Assembly (NCBI GenBank): GCA_012518255.1
Contig: JAAYSX010000060.1
Coordinates: 35,084 to 99,083 of the forward strand
DNA from: Candidatus Epulonipiscium sp.
Lineage (GTDB): Bacteria > Bacillota > Clostridia > Lachnospirales > Cellulosilyticaceae
Length of the DNA: 64,000 nucleotides
Direction: 5' to 3'
Below, in pieces: positions 1 to 8,727 of this stretch; the first letter of the stretch is position 1; every line of letters begins with the position of its first letter. A program made the position numbers and the translations under genes. The notes beneath the pieces are model-generated. The model did no database searches. It saw only the letters and a program-made list of their open reading frames with translations, and had not been told where the DNA came from.

Positions 1-496
1 ATTGCCTCATCATATCAAAAGGTGATCCATAAGTTGGGCTATTATGGTCAAAATAGTTTCTACTTTGCATATCCTGTGACTTTAATTTTGCAACCTTACT
101 TAAATCATAGTCTATTTTAAGAGCAGGTAATCCCTGTCTTGCTCTTTCTGCATTAGTAAGCTCTACTACTTTTACTTCAAACGCACTTACAGAACTATTA
201 ACTTCCGGAGTTACTTCTGGCTCTAGCTCAGGAGTTTCTTCTGGAGTGATTTCTGGTTCTATAGGTTCTACTTCTGGCTTACTTTCTGGTCTTTTTCCTT
301 GGTCTATGTACCAATCATAGTTTTCTTGATCGCAAACATAAAACCTTTCTATGGTTTTTGGATTGTACCTATATAGGCGACTATGAAAATCCCTACTTCT
401 ATATGGAGCTGCAAATGTTTGCTGTGATTGTAAACCTAAACTAAGGACTGTTGCACCTACAAATGTTAATAATCCTGCCTTATTTTTAATTTTCAT
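1..496 (-). CDS. Secreted CAP/SCP-domain protein (YkwD-like), C-terminus cut by window edge
   Basis: The reading frame opens at ATG 496 (upstream GGGAAG ribosome site) and runs off the left edge, so about 165 residues are visible. It starts with a signal peptide (MKIKNKAGLLTFVGATVL..., likely cleavage near QTFA-AP). A middle linker about 40 residues long is rich in Pro and Glu (repeats such as EPEITPEE). The start of a CAP domain follows: VELTNAERARQGLPAL, then LSKVAKLKSQDM and NYFDHNSPTYGSPFDMM. This matches the clostridial/bacillar YkwD-type extracellular CAP proteins, whose exact biochemical role is not settled. The rest of the CAP fold lies outside the window. The linker suggests a wall-spanning spacer, which is inference. 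Confidence 0.85.
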   Translation of the reverse strand, partial: MKIKNKAGLLTFVGATVLSLGLQSQQTFAAPYRSRDFHSRLYRYNPKTIERFYVCDQENYDWYIDQGKRPESKPEVEPIEPEITPEETPELEPEVTPEVNSSVSAFEVKVVELTNAERARQGLPALKIDYDLSKVAKLKSQDMQSRNYFDHNSPTYGSPFDMMRQ

Positions 497-637
497 GTTA
501 TACTTCCCTTCTTAATTTGTTTTCAAAACTTATCGATCTAGTATATTACTAACTTGATAAGCTTTGTTACATAAGTATAACATAATTATTAACTAACATC
601 TTCAGGAACATTCTTCCATTATAATAAGGACCTTATT

Positions 638-1135
638 TTATCTCCCGCAGCATTTTTTATACTTTTTACCACTTCCACAAATACAAGGTTCGTTACGTCC
701 AATCTTTTTATCCTTAACTATGGTTTTTGATTTATTATATTCTTTTCTAATTTCCTTACGCTCTTCTATAGTTAAGATATCTTCCCATTCCTCAAGCTCA
801 AATAGCCATTTAGCTTTAGCATCTAGCATATTTTTATAAAGCTCTTTATAATCTATTTCAAAGCTTACTTGGGAGTCCTCTGTTAATGACTGAAGATCAT
901 ATTTATCTTTTAAACTATCGTTAATTCCATCAACAAAACCTACAAATTCTACATCTGTCATCCTATGCTTCTTAGCAAGCTCTGATATTGTCCCTTCCAC
1001 TATTTCTTCTGGGTTTGAAAGAATGCTTTGGTATACATCTTTTTCCCTCATTAAATAATCTTCTACCATCTCTGTGTACTGCTCTTGTGACTTAGTATTT
1101 TGTGCATACTTATCCCATTGTTCATATAAAGTCAT
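638..1135 (-). CDS. SEC-C motif protein
   Basis: 165 residues, ATG start with GGAAAGGA just upstream. The C-terminus carries a typical SEC-C zinc-binding tail ([21 protein letters not shown]-x-C...CC), as at the end of SecA and in many small accessory proteins. The N-terminal 140 residues are charged and mostly helical by composition, with no motif I recognise; similar SEC-C proteins of this size are common in Clostridia. It ends 142 bases from the CAP gene start and begins 37 bases after thrC stops, so it may be co-transcribed with thrC. A metal-binding or ribosome/SecB-interacting role is possible but is inference from the tail alone. Confidence 0.75.
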   Translation of the reverse strand: MTLYEQWDKYAQNTKSQEQYTEMVEDYLMREKDVYQSILSNPEEIVEGTISELAKKHRMTDVEFVGFVDGINDSLKDKYDLQSLTEDSQVSFEIDYKELYKNMLDAKAKWLFELEEWEDILTIEERKEIRKEYNKSKTIVKDKKIGRNEPCICGSGKKYKKCCGR

Positions 1136-1171
1136 ACTTAAAAATCCTTTCCTATATCAAATATTTAATAT

Positions 1172-2662
1172 TTAAACTAACTTTAAAAACTCTTTTATCA
1201 CTTTTGCCATCTCATTTGTTTGGCATACTATATCATGCTCTATTTTTCTTGTTTTTAAGCCATCAATTCCTTTCGGAATTTCTCCACCAATTATATCATT
1301 CATTTTATCAACTAGTTCAAATTCATCAGTTTCCTTATATGCTTCTGAATCTAAGGCATCCATTACGCTACTTGGAAATTTATAAGGACTTGCCGTAGAA
1401 ACTATTACTGTTGCTGTGCTATCAGATCTATCAGCTTTATAATCTTCATAAACAGCGTATGCTACAGCTGTATGTGTATCCATCAGATATCCTGTAGATT
1501 CATATACTTCCTTAATAACTTCCTGGGTCCTTACATCATCTGCATAACCACCATAAAAATCTATTAGGTTCTCCTTCATTTCACTAGTTATATCATATTT
1601 GCCTTGTTTTTGTAATTGATCCATTAAATCCTTGGTTAATTCCGCATCATCGTTAGCAACATAGTATAGCAATCTTTCTAGGTTGCTTGAAATCAAAATA
1701 TCCATAGATGGGGACATGGTGATATTAAAATCCCTGTTTTTATCATAACTTCCATCTTGGAAAAAATCATATAAAACCTTGTTACTATTGGATGCACATA
1801 TTAAATCACCAATAGGTAAGCCCATTTGTTTAGCATAATAGGCGGCAAGTATATTACCAAAATTACCAGTTGGAACAACAACATTCATTGTATCCCCTTC
1901 TTCAAGAGTTCCATCTTGCATTAACTGTGAGTAGGAATGGAAATAATATACAACCTGCGGAATAAGTCTTCCAATATTAATAGAGTTAGCTGATGAAAAA
2001 ACATAGCCATTCTTATCTAGCTCTTCCCTAAATTCTAAATCTGCAAATATATTTTTTACTCCTGTTTGGGCATCATCAAAGTTGCCATTAATCCCTATAA
2101 CACAAGTATTTTCGCCTTCCTGGGTAATCATTTGGCGTTTTTGTATTTCGCTTACTCCGTTTTGTGGGAAGAACACTATAATTTTTGTTCCATCTACATT
2201 GGCAAACCCTTCAAGTGCTGCCTTACCTGTATCCCCAGATGTAGCTGTTAATATTACTACATCCTTATCAATTTTTTCCTTCTTTGCTGATGTCATCATT
2301 AAATATGGCAAAATAGAAAGTGCCATGTCCTTAAATGCTAATGTTGGGCCATGAAAAAGCTCCAAAAATTTTAAATCACCTGCAGTATTAACAGGTGCTA
2401 TTAAATCATTAGCAAATTTGGAATCATATGCCCCATCAATACAACTTTGTAATTCTTCCTTGGAAAAATCAGCAAAATATAATCTCATTACCCTATATGC
2501 TAATTCCTTATATTCCATCTCCTTCATATCACTTAAGGAAAAATCCATTTCTGGAATATACTCTGGTACAAATAGACCTCCATCATTAGCAATGCCTTTT
2601 AATATTGCCTGACTAGCCCTCGTACCTTCTTCCCCACCTCTTGTACTTCTGTATGTAATCAT
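1172..2662 (-). CDS. thrC: Threonine synthase
   Basis: 496 residues. It converts O-phosphohomoserine to threonine with PLP. I chose ATG 2662 (protein MITYRSTRGG...) because TAAGGAGGA lies 7 bases upstream; an in-frame extension of 20 residues has no ribosome site. The N-terminus YRSTRGG and the PLP-lysine context GPTLAFKDMALSIL (about residue 108) are diagnostic, as are TSGDTGKAAL and the glycine-rich PTGNFGNILAAY. The length fits the long, yeast/E. coli-type ThrC. No hom or thrB is adjacent, so the threonine genes are scattered here. An extended -10 element TGG-TATAAT lies at 2700-2708. Confidence 0.95.
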   Translation of the reverse strand: MITYRSTRGGEEGTRASQAILKGIANDGGLFVPEYIPEMDFSLSDMKEMEYKELAYRVMRLYFADFSKEELQSCIDGAYDSKFANDLIAPVNTAGDLKFLELFHGPTLAFKDMALSILPYLMMTSAKKEKIDKDVVILTATSGDTGKAALEGFANVDGTKIIVFFPQNGVSEIQKRQMITQEGENTCVIGINGNFDDAQTGVKNIFADLEFREELDKNGYVFSSANSINIGRLIPQVVYYFHSYSQLMQDGTLEEGDTMNVVVPTGNFGNILAAYYAKQMGLPIGDLICASNSNKVLYDFFQDGSYDKNRDFNITMSPSMDILISSNLERLLYYVANDDAELTKDLMDQLQKQGKYDITSEMKENLIDFYGGYADDVRTQEVIKEVYESTGYLMDTHTAVAYAVYEDYKADRSDSTATVIVSTASPYKFPSSVMDALDSEAYKETDEFELVDKMNDIIGGEIPKGIDGLKTRKIEHDIVCQTNEMAKVIKEFLKLV

Positions 2663-2699
2663 TAACACTTCCTCCTTAGTACTTTCATATTCTTTTTTG

Positions 2700-2708
2700 A
2701 TTATACCA
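2700..2708 (-). promoter_or_regulatory. Extended -10 promoter candidate for thrC
   Basis: On the minus strand the sequence reads TGG-TATAAT, an extended -10 with perfect hexamer, about 38 bases before the thrC start codon. No good -35 is visible 17 bases further up, which extended -10 promoters can tolerate. Confidence 0.4.
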
Positions 2709-2798
2709 CATTTTATCCACATATTTCACTATTCTTTAACTATTAATAAGAGCACAAGATATTTTCTTGTTTTCTTGGCACTTTTTGCCTTCCTATGT

Positions 2799-2827
2799 AA
2801 CATAAATTCCCCTCAATGCATAATCTA
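2799..2827 (+). promoter_or_regulatory. Sigma-K type promoter
   Basis: AACA (2799-2802), 16 bases, CATAATCTA (2819-2827): this fits the known sigma-K consensus mACm-N16-CATAnnnTA at every defined position. It sits about 78 bases upstream of the first of two tandem Cys-rich genes, pointing to transcription in the mother cell late in sporulation. The function is inferred from consensus only. Confidence 0.6.
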
Positions 2828-2904
2828 TAGTAGAGATTCCTCTTATGGCACATGCCTTATAAGTCTCTAATATATTGATTAAAATAGTACTAGGAGGTAT
2901 ATGT

Positions 2905-3099
2905 ATGACACGCTCACTAAGGGATAGTTTAAAATGCCTTGTAAACCAAAAAGTAATCATTTATGCTGGAAAAATCAAATACTGTGTTGTTATTACGCAA
3001 GTGTGTGATTGTTATGTTAAAGCAATTGAAATGGGAACTGGGTATGTAAAAGTATTTAACCTAGATCGTATTGACTATGTAGAAGATTTCTACTCATAA
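2905..3099 (+). CDS. Small protein, paralogue of the next gene (probable spore-surface protein)
   Basis: 64 residues from ATG 2905; AGGAGG sits 7 bases upstream, better than an upstream in-frame codon at 2875 or the out-of-frame ATG at 2901. The whole protein aligns with the last ~55 residues of the gene at 3151: KVIIYAG...CVVITQVCDCYVKAI against KVLIRVG...CVVIAEVCDCVLKAI, and both end FNLDRxxxVxDxYS. It looks like a small beta-rich domain with two or three conserved cysteines. A near-perfect sigma-K promoter precedes it, and the pair is probably one transcript. Product family not recognised by name; a coat or crust structural protein is the inference. Confidence 0.7.
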   Translation: MTRSLRDSLKCLVNQKVIIYAGKIKYCVVITQVCDCYVKAIEMGTGYVKVFNLDRIDYVEDFYS

Positions 3100-3150
3100 C
3101 TTTTAACAAATAGAAAAAGTTATATTAAATTATATAAAGGAGGATTTTTT

Positions 3151-3525
3151 ATGAGCTGTAATTGTAGAGGTGAACGTTTCTTCACTCGTCCTATAGAAGA
3201 TAGTTGTGTAGATTCTAGAGATTTTGTGCAAGATAGTTGCGCAGGTTATGATAATAGATGTAATTGTGGATATTATGGTTGCAAGTGTAATGCAAAATCT
3301 GTAATTCCTGGTTGCTGTACTGGCGGTGTGGCTGGTGCTACTTTTAAGGATGGACTTTGCCAGTTTGTTAATCGTAAGGTTTTAATCCGTGTTGGCTGCC
3401 AAACTTTATGTGTTGTAATTGCTGAAGTTTGTGACTGTGTTTTAAAAGCAATCTGTCCTAAGACGGGTAAAGTATTATACTTCAATCTTGACCGTGTGGT
3501 TGATGTTCAAGATATCTATTCATAA
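3151..3525 (+). CDS. Cysteine-rich protein with paralogous C-terminal domain (probable spore-surface protein)
   Basis: 124 residues, start supported by AAAGGAGG 7-8 bases upstream. Residues 1-68 are very Cys/Asn/Gly rich (MSCNCRGERFF, then NRCNCGYYGCKCNA and PGCCTGG) and low in complexity; residues 70-124 are the domain shared with the preceding 64-residue protein. A fusion of a Cys-rich tether to a small repeatable domain is typical of coat or exosporium proteins that become disulfide cross-linked, but I do not recognise the family. It lies 51 bases after its paralogue with no terminator between them, and a strong hairpin follows the stop codon. Expression from the upstream sigma-K promoter is likely. 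Confidence 0.7.
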   Translation: MSCNCRGERFFTRPIEDSCVDSRDFVQDSCAGYDNRCNCGYYGCKCNAKSVIPGCCTGGVAGATFKDGLCQFVNRKVLIRVGCQTLCVVIAEVCDCVLKAICPKTGKVLYFNLDRVVDVQDIYS

Positions 3526-3529
3526 AACT

Positions 3530-3550
3530 AAGGAGCCCATAGGGCTCCTT
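3530..3550. terminator. Bidirectional terminator between Cys-rich pair and hpt
   Basis: Perfect inverted repeat AAGGAGCCC-ATA-GGGCTCCTT between two converging genes, with short T/A tracts on both sides. Confidence 0.75.
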
Positions 3551-3554
3551 TATA

Positions 3555-4091
3555 TTACTCATATACGCTTCTTTTAAGGGCACCTATAAATGGTAGGTTC
3601 CTATAATATTCTGCATAATCTATTCCATAACCTACTATAAACTCATCTGGTACTTCAAAACCTGCATAGTCTATATCAACATTCTTTTCACGTCTTGCCG
3701 GCTTATCTAAAAGTGTACATATTTTAATTGAACTTGGATTCCTGCCAGTTAAGATCTTCTTTATGTAAGCCAAGGTTAGTCCTGTATCTACTATATCTTC
3801 TACTATTATAATATGCTTACCTTCTATACTATGCTGCAGGTCCTTTTCAATTCTAACTACACCTGATGATTGCGTAGATGTTCCATAGCTTGAAACAACC
3901 ATATAGTCTATCTGTAGGGGTATGTCTATCTCCCTTATAAGATCACTCATAAAAACACTTGATCCTTTTAGTATTCCTACCACTAATACTTCCTTACCCT
4001 TATATTCCTTGGAAATCTGCCTTCCTATTTCCTTTGTTTTCCTAGATATTTCATCCTCAGATATTAATATCTTCTCTATATCATTTCTCAT
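3555..4091 (-). CDS. hpt: Hypoxanthine phosphoribosyltransferase
   Basis: 178 residues, normal for HPRT. It salvages hypoxanthine (and guanine) to IMP/GMP using PRPP. Visible motifs: GILKGSSVFMSDL (39-51, PPi loop), the PRPP-binding VEDIVDTGLT (97-106) and the C-terminal VGYGIDYAEYYRNLPFIG. The ATG is preceded by GAGGTG at 5 bases. It is the downstream partner of the PHP phosphatase gene (27-base gap) and may share its transcript. The usual tilS/ftsH neighbours are absent. Confidence 0.95.
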   Translation of the reverse strand: MRNDIEKILISEDEISRKTKEIGRQISKEYKGKEVLVVGILKGSSVFMSDLIREIDIPLQIDYMVVSSYGTSTQSSGVVRIEKDLQHSIEGKHIIIVEDIVDTGLTLAYIKKILTGRNPSSIKICTLLDKPARREKNVDIDYAGFEVPDEFIVGYGIDYAEYYRNLPFIGALKRSVYE

Positions 4092-4118
4092 CCTGCACCT
4101 CTTTTATATTATTAATTA

Positions 4119-4922
4119 TTATAACTTCCTAAATTTTGCTTTTCTATTATTATATGTTGTAAAGTATTTAAAGCCTGCTTCTTTCAGTAGTTGCCTGCCC
4201 TTTTCGTAATCTGCGCCAATATCTTCTGGCCTATGTGCATCTGAACCAATGGTAATTATTTCTCCTCCTAGATCCTTGTATCTCTTTATAATATCAAATC
4301 TAGGGTGCATATGTCCTACTCCATACCTAAGTCCTGATGTATTTACCTCTATACCCTTAGAATTCCTAATTAATTGGCATAGTATTTCATCAATTACTTC
4401 CCTGTAATCCATATAATCTAGGTCTGTATTAGGGTAGTTACCATACCTACAAATAAAATCTACATGGCCCAAAACATCAAAGTTATCAAAGTTATCAATG
4501 CATTCTTTAATAGCATGGAAATATTCCCTAAAAGCTTCTTTTTTTGTTTTGCCAGCAAAAAAGTTGCCACTGTAAAAATCTTGCCCATTAAGTGAGTGCA
4601 TAGAACATATGATGAATTCAAAAGGATTATTATTTATAAATTCATCTAACACATCCCTTCCTCTTGCCTCATAGCCTATTTCAGCACCTAGTTTTAGGTT
4701 TATGTGATTTTTGTATTGCTCCTTTAGCCTATTGAATTGGTTTATGTAATCACTTATGTTGGTTTCAAGATGGAATTCTTGACTTGACGGATCTGCTTCA
4801 TGATGATCGGTAATCACCATTTCATTAAATCCTAAAGATATAGCTCTTTTTATTTGTTCTTCCATGGGTGTTACACTATCCAACGAATAATTAGTATGCA
4901 CATGATAATCTGCCTTATACAT
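4119..4922 (-). CDS. PHP-family phosphatase, histidinol-phosphatase-like
   Basis: 267 residues, the typical size of HisK/HisJ-type histidinol phosphatases. The PHP metal-binding signatures are present: DYHVHTNYSLDS (5-16), ITDHHEAD (37-44), EIGYEARG, GHVDFICRYG (about 152) and GSDAHRPEDIG (about 227). These give the usual trinuclear metal site. No other his-biosynthesis gene is nearby, so the assignment to histidinol phosphate rests on family only; another phosphoester substrate is possible. The start is ATG with GGAGGG upstream. Confidence 0.8.
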   Translation of the reverse strand: MYKADYHVHTNYSLDSVTPMEEQIKRAISLGFNEMVITDHHEADPSSQEFHLETNISDYINQFNRLKEQYKNHINLKLGAEIGYEARGRDVLDEFINNNPFEFIICSMHSLNGQDFYSGNFFAGKTKKEAFREYFHAIKECIDNFDNFDVLGHVDFICRYGNYPNTDLDYMDYREVIDEILCQLIRNSKGIEVNTSGLRYGVGHMHPRFDIIKRYKDLGGEIITIGSDAHRPEDIGADYEKGRQLLKEAGFKYFTTYNNRKAKFRKL

Positions 4923-4953
4923 TAGCTAAATTCCCTCCATAATTATATTATTC

Positions 4954-6186
4954 TTATTTATTATTGCTTGTAGCATCTATGGCTGCCATATAAGCCGATG
5001 ACCAAGCCCACTGCAAATTGTATCCTCCACAATCCCCATCAATATCTAATAACTCGCCTACAATATATAAACCTGGTATCTTCTTGGATTGGAGTGTATC
5101 TTGATAAACTTCCCTAGTAGAAATTCCCCCTGCCATTACCTGGGCACTATTCCAAGTCCTCGTACCAGTAGCTATAAACTTCCAATCCTTAAATGTTTGG
5201 GCAAGCTTATTTACTTCTTTAATGGTAAGGGATGAAGATAATCTTCTCATATCATTGAGACCTGCCTCCCTAAGTAATTCGGGAATCAATCTCTTATTAA
5301 TAAGACCAACTAAAAATTCCTGCAAGGATCTCTTAGGCTGATACGCCATTCGCATCTGTATTATAACTTCCAACTCTTCCAAAGTATAGTCAGGGAATAA
5401 ATCAAGACTAACGCTAGAACTACTTCCTTTTTGCTCATTCCTACCAACTAGCCTACTAACTTGAAGCACCGGTGGACCTGATATACCATCCTTGGTAAAA
5501 AGTATCTCACCTAACTCTTCACGCCTATTACAACCGTCACTTACAGTTACCTTACCCTGGAACTTAACCCCCTGTATCCTTCTTACAATTTTTGTATCTA
5601 GTATAATTTGCACCAGGGAAGGGAATGGATTTATAACCTTATGCCCCATTTTCTCCAGTAAAGATAACCCGCTTCCATTTGATCCTAGGCTAGGACTAGC
5701 CTTACCCCCAGTAGCTACAATTACCTTGTCTCCATAGTATGATGTATGATCCAAGCAACTTATCTTAAATCCTTTATTAACTTGGCTAATTTCTTCTACT
5801 TCCTTATCTAGTAAAACTTCAATAGCTAATCTATCTATCTCCATCCTTAGCACATCTAAGACACTAGATGCCTGATCAGAAAGTGGAAAGACCTTCCCAC
5901 CACTTTCGACTTTGTGTGCTATACCTAGCTCTTCAAAAAACTGTATAGCCATATTGGGGTCGAAACCCGTTAATCCACCTAATGCAAACTTGGGATTGCT
6001 TCCATGATAATTCCTTATGTTGCAATCTATATTTGTTATGTTACATCTGCCATTACCTGTTGCTAATATCTTCTTGCCTACTCTGTCTGTCCGTTCTAAA
6101 ATAGTAACTTTAGCACCCTCCCTAGCTGCTACTATTGCAGCTACAAGGCCAGAGGCTCCCCCTCCTACAATTACTAAATCTAACAT
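4954..6186 (-). CDS. HI0933/BaiN-type FAD-dependent oxidoreductase
   Basis: 410 residues, the full length of the family. N-terminal dinucleotide-binding motif IVGGGASGLVAAIVAAREG, then the family signature KKILATGNGRCNITN (about 38-52) and a C-terminal FAD-contact region GELLDIDGDCGGYNLQWAWSSA. Members are soluble flavoproteins; one (BaiN) has been linked to bile-acid dehydroxylation and others have no proven substrate, so no reaction is assigned. It belongs to a minus-strand run with the BofC-like protein upstream (46-base gap) and the PHP gene downstream (31-base gap). Confidence 0.85.
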   Translation of the reverse strand: MLDLVIVGGGASGLVAAIVAAREGAKVTILERTDRVGKKILATGNGRCNITNIDCNIRNYHGSNPKFALGGLTGFDPNMAIQFFEELGIAHKVESGGKVFPLSDQASSVLDVLRMEIDRLAIEVLLDKEVEEISQVNKGFKISCLDHTSYYGDKVIVATGGKASPSLGSNGSGLSLLEKMGHKVINPFPSLVQIILDTKIVRRIQGVKFQGKVTVSDGCNRREELGEILFTKDGISGPPVLQVSRLVGRNEQKGSSSSVSLDLFPDYTLEELEVIIQMRMAYQPKRSLQEFLVGLINKRLIPELLREAGLNDMRRLSSSLTIKEVNKLAQTFKDWKFIATGTRTWNSAQVMAGGISTREVYQDTLQSKKIPGLYIVGELLDIDGDCGGYNLQWAWSSAYMAAIDATSNNK

Positions 6187-6232
6187 AAATATTTCCTTCC
6201 TAGATATCTATTGTTTACCATAATAGTATACA

Positions 6233-6844
6233 TTATTCATCGTACTCTTGCAAAATCATATAAATTGCATCTGAATTTTCAAGTATTTCATCCTTCTGCT
6301 CTGTACTAATCCTAATTCCTTTATCCAGCACCTTGCTTAATCCTTCCGATAAATCATGTTGTTCTAGTCCTGTCTCCTTGTAAAATACCTTGTGGCCACT
6401 TCTTTCTATTGATATTACTATATTCCCATTATTAATTGTTAAAATATAATTAGGGTCTATCTGCCTCTCCATCACCTTAGTAAGTATTACTTTATCCACA
6501 TCATAGCATGTAATAACATAGTCAGGAAACATCTTGGCAAGTTGAGGTTTTGTATATCCTAGCCAATTAACACCCTTATATTCCTGGCTTTGGCTTACTA
6601 GTCCAAACTGATCTACTATCTCTATTGTTACATCAGTATCTGGCTTAATCCTAACCACATCCTGGATCATTACTGTTTGGTTTTCTTGTGGGCCTTCTTC
6701 TGTATCAGCTATCTCTTGCTGTGGTAATTCTGTTACTGACTTTGGTATTGCTTTAATATAGATTGTATAAATTAAAAGTGCTATAAAGAAAAAAGTTAGG
6801 ACTGCACCTGTTAGTACTACCCTATACTGCCTTTTGCTAAACAT
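6233..6844 (-). CDS. Membrane-anchored protein, possibly BofC-like
   Basis: 203 residues; ATG preceded by AAGGAGGA. One N-terminal membrane segment (about 10-30: VLTGAVLTFFFIALLIYTIYI), then an acidic linker and a soluble domain that would face outside. The C-terminal 75 residues (ILTINNGNIVISI..., ending in an LxxGIRIST-like stretch) resemble the BofC C-terminal domain that clostridia attach to single-pass proteins; this is a weak recognition by pattern only. BofC in Bacillus controls sigma-K checkpoint signalling, but no such role can be claimed here. It lies immediately downstream of the flippase gene (79 bases). Confidence 0.5.
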   Translation of the reverse strand: MFSKRQYRVVLTGAVLTFFFIALLIYTIYIKAIPKSVTELPQQEIADTEEGPQENQTVMIQDVVRIKPDTDVTIEIVDQFGLVSQSQEYKGVNWLGYTKPQLAKMFPDYVITCYDVDKVILTKVMERQIDPNYILTINNGNIVISIERSGHKVFYKETGLEQHDLSEGLSKVLDKGIRISTEQKDEILENSDAIYMILQEYDE

Positions 6845-6923
6845 CTACTTCCTCCTTGTTTATTAGGTCCTATATGCTTTTTATAGTATTAACATATTAT
6901 TCCTAATTTAAACAAGGCTTTTA

Positions 6924-8579
6924 TTATTTTCCCTTTAATATTCCTATGATTTTGTTCCCTCCTGGCATTAGTTCAAGTTCCACTATAGTAAGGGCTTCTA
7001 GCCATATAGCTGCAATTCCGTAGATAAATATTGCCAAGGGAACTAGCAAAGCTATATGAATAAATGCACTTGATGTCACTACTGATAATGCCAGATGAGC
7101 CAGTAAGGTTATAATTCCCATAAGGGCTGATATTAGTGCTGGTTTAATAAATATCTCTTTCTTATCTAAAACCACACCTGTTAATCTAACTACTGCTTTT
7201 ATATTAAGGTAGGAAAACATCATATAACAACCTATTGTACTATATATAATTGCATGAATATTTATATATGGTACAGGCAATAAAATCATATTTAATGTAA
7301 CTTTTATGATACAGGCAACTACAGCATGAATTGTTGGTAGTTGCTGCTTACCAAGCCCTTGTAAAATACCTGTACAAATCTGGGAAATTGTAATAAAGAC
7401 AATTGCAATTGTACCTAGCTGTAAGAGGGAGGCACCATCTGGTTGCGACCTAAATAAAAGTCTTATAATAGGATCAGCTAATACTCCCATACCTATAGCA
7501 GCTGGAAATGCAAATAACATACCAATCTTTAAAACAAGCTGAATCTTTTCCCTTACATCATCAAAATCTCTAGATGCAACAGAATATGAAATAGCTGGTA
7601 TTGATGCTGTTGATAGGGAAATAATAAGAGATACTGGCACACTTACCAGTGTCAGGTACTTAACAGAATATTGTCCCTTTAGCATATCTACAATCTGAAT
7701 GGCTGTTAAGCCAGATATATCACTAATACCAATATAGGATGTTTGTCCATTTGCCATCATACCTTCTATTACCTTAGGTAATTTATCATTTATCATCTTT
7801 AAATCAATGGTTGATGTTAAACTAAATACTGCAGTCCCAAGTAATATAGGTATAGTTGTCATTAGTATTTTCTTTAGTATTTCCCAGCCTGATTCACGAC
7901 TATGGCTTACACTTCTTTCTATATTCCTATTAATGTCAGGCTTAACTAGCCAGTAGACAAATAGTATAAATATAAAACCAGATAAGGCTCCTATACCTGT
8001 ACCTAGTGTACTACCAACTACTGCACTTTCAAGCCCTCTACCTATTAAAGCATGGGCAAGTATAACACTAAATATTGCATTAAATAACTGCTCTATAATC
8101 TGAGAAATAGCAGTTGGCATCATAGTATTTAAACCTTGAAAGTACCCTCTAAAAGACGACATTAACACTACTATTAAAACTGTTGGTGCTAGTGACTTCA
8201 TTGCATATACCGTTCTAGGTGATCCCATCATATTAGCAAGATTACTTGCAAATATCCACATTATTATAGAAAATATTCCCCCAAAAATTCCAGAGTATAT
8301 TATAGAAATTTTAAAAACCCTATGAGCATCCCTATAGTCTCCCTTGGCTACTCTCTCGGCAACCAATTTAGAAATAGCAGTTGGTAGCCCATAAGCGCAC
8401 AAGGTAATTAATACAGTATATATTTGAAATGCATCTGCATACAAACCATTTCCTTCATCCCCTAATATGCTTGTTAAGGGAATCCTATATATTAAACCAA
8501 TAATTTTAGTTAGAAAGGTAGCAACAGCAAGAATTGCTGCTCCTTTAACAAGCCCAGAGCCTGATTTCTTTTTAGTCAT
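6924..8579 (-). CDS. MOP-superfamily lipid flippase (SpoVB/YtgP/MurJ type)
   Basis: 551 residues with about 14 hydrophobic segments. The N-terminus GSGLVKGAAILAVATFLTKIIGLIYRIPL and the later GLPTAISKLVAERVA and SSFRGYFQGLNTMMPTAISQ are family signatures of Wzx-like polysaccharide/lipid-II exporters. YtgP-type members of this length transport lipid II for cell-wall synthesis, whereas SpoVB acts in spore cortex formation; sequence alone does not separate them. A second family member lies at 13452. The start has AGGAGG upstream, and the gene diverges from the CobD-like gene. Confidence 0.88.
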   Translation of the reverse strand: MTKKKSGSGLVKGAAILAVATFLTKIIGLIYRIPLTSILGDEGNGLYADAFQIYTVLITLCAYGLPTAISKLVAERVAKGDYRDAHRVFKISIIYSGIFGGIFSIIMWIFASNLANMMGSPRTVYAMKSLAPTVLIVVLMSSFRGYFQGLNTMMPTAISQIIEQLFNAIFSVILAHALIGRGLESAVVGSTLGTGIGALSGFIFILFVYWLVKPDINRNIERSVSHSRESGWEILKKILMTTIPILLGTAVFSLTSTIDLKMINDKLPKVIEGMMANGQTSYIGISDISGLTAIQIVDMLKGQYSVKYLTLVSVPVSLIISLSTASIPAISYSVASRDFDDVREKIQLVLKIGMLFAFPAAIGMGVLADPIIRLLFRSQPDGASLLQLGTIAIVFITISQICTGILQGLGKQQLPTIHAVVACIIKVTLNMILLPVPYINIHAIIYSTIGCYMMFSYLNIKAVVRLTGVVLDKKEIFIKPALISALMGIITLLAHLALSVVTSSAFIHIALLVPLAIFIYGIAAIWLEALTIVELELMPGGNKIIGILKGK

Positions 8580-8664
8580 TTAGTAGGCCTCCTTTTATTA
8601 ATCCGTTTTATTATATCATATTAGGCTGATAATATCTGATATTTCGACATTTTACCTAGTTGCT

Positions 8665-8693
8665 TTGCCAAAGTATGTTTATCCTAGTATAAT
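8665..8693 (+). promoter_or_regulatory. Sigma-A promoter of the CobD-like gene
   Basis: TTGCCA (8665-8670), 17 bases, TATAAT (8688-8693), 35 bases before ATG 8728. The -10 is perfect and the -35 matches 4 of 6. Confidence 0.65.
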
Positions 8694-8727
8694 ACAAGTA
8701 TTAATTATAATTATAGGAGGCCTGAAC

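Noticed and set aside
2066..2354. Open frames on the plus strand inside thrC, and similar opposite-strand frames throughout other genes.
   Set aside because: They lie fully within well-supported genes, lack ribosome sites and have no recognisable product.
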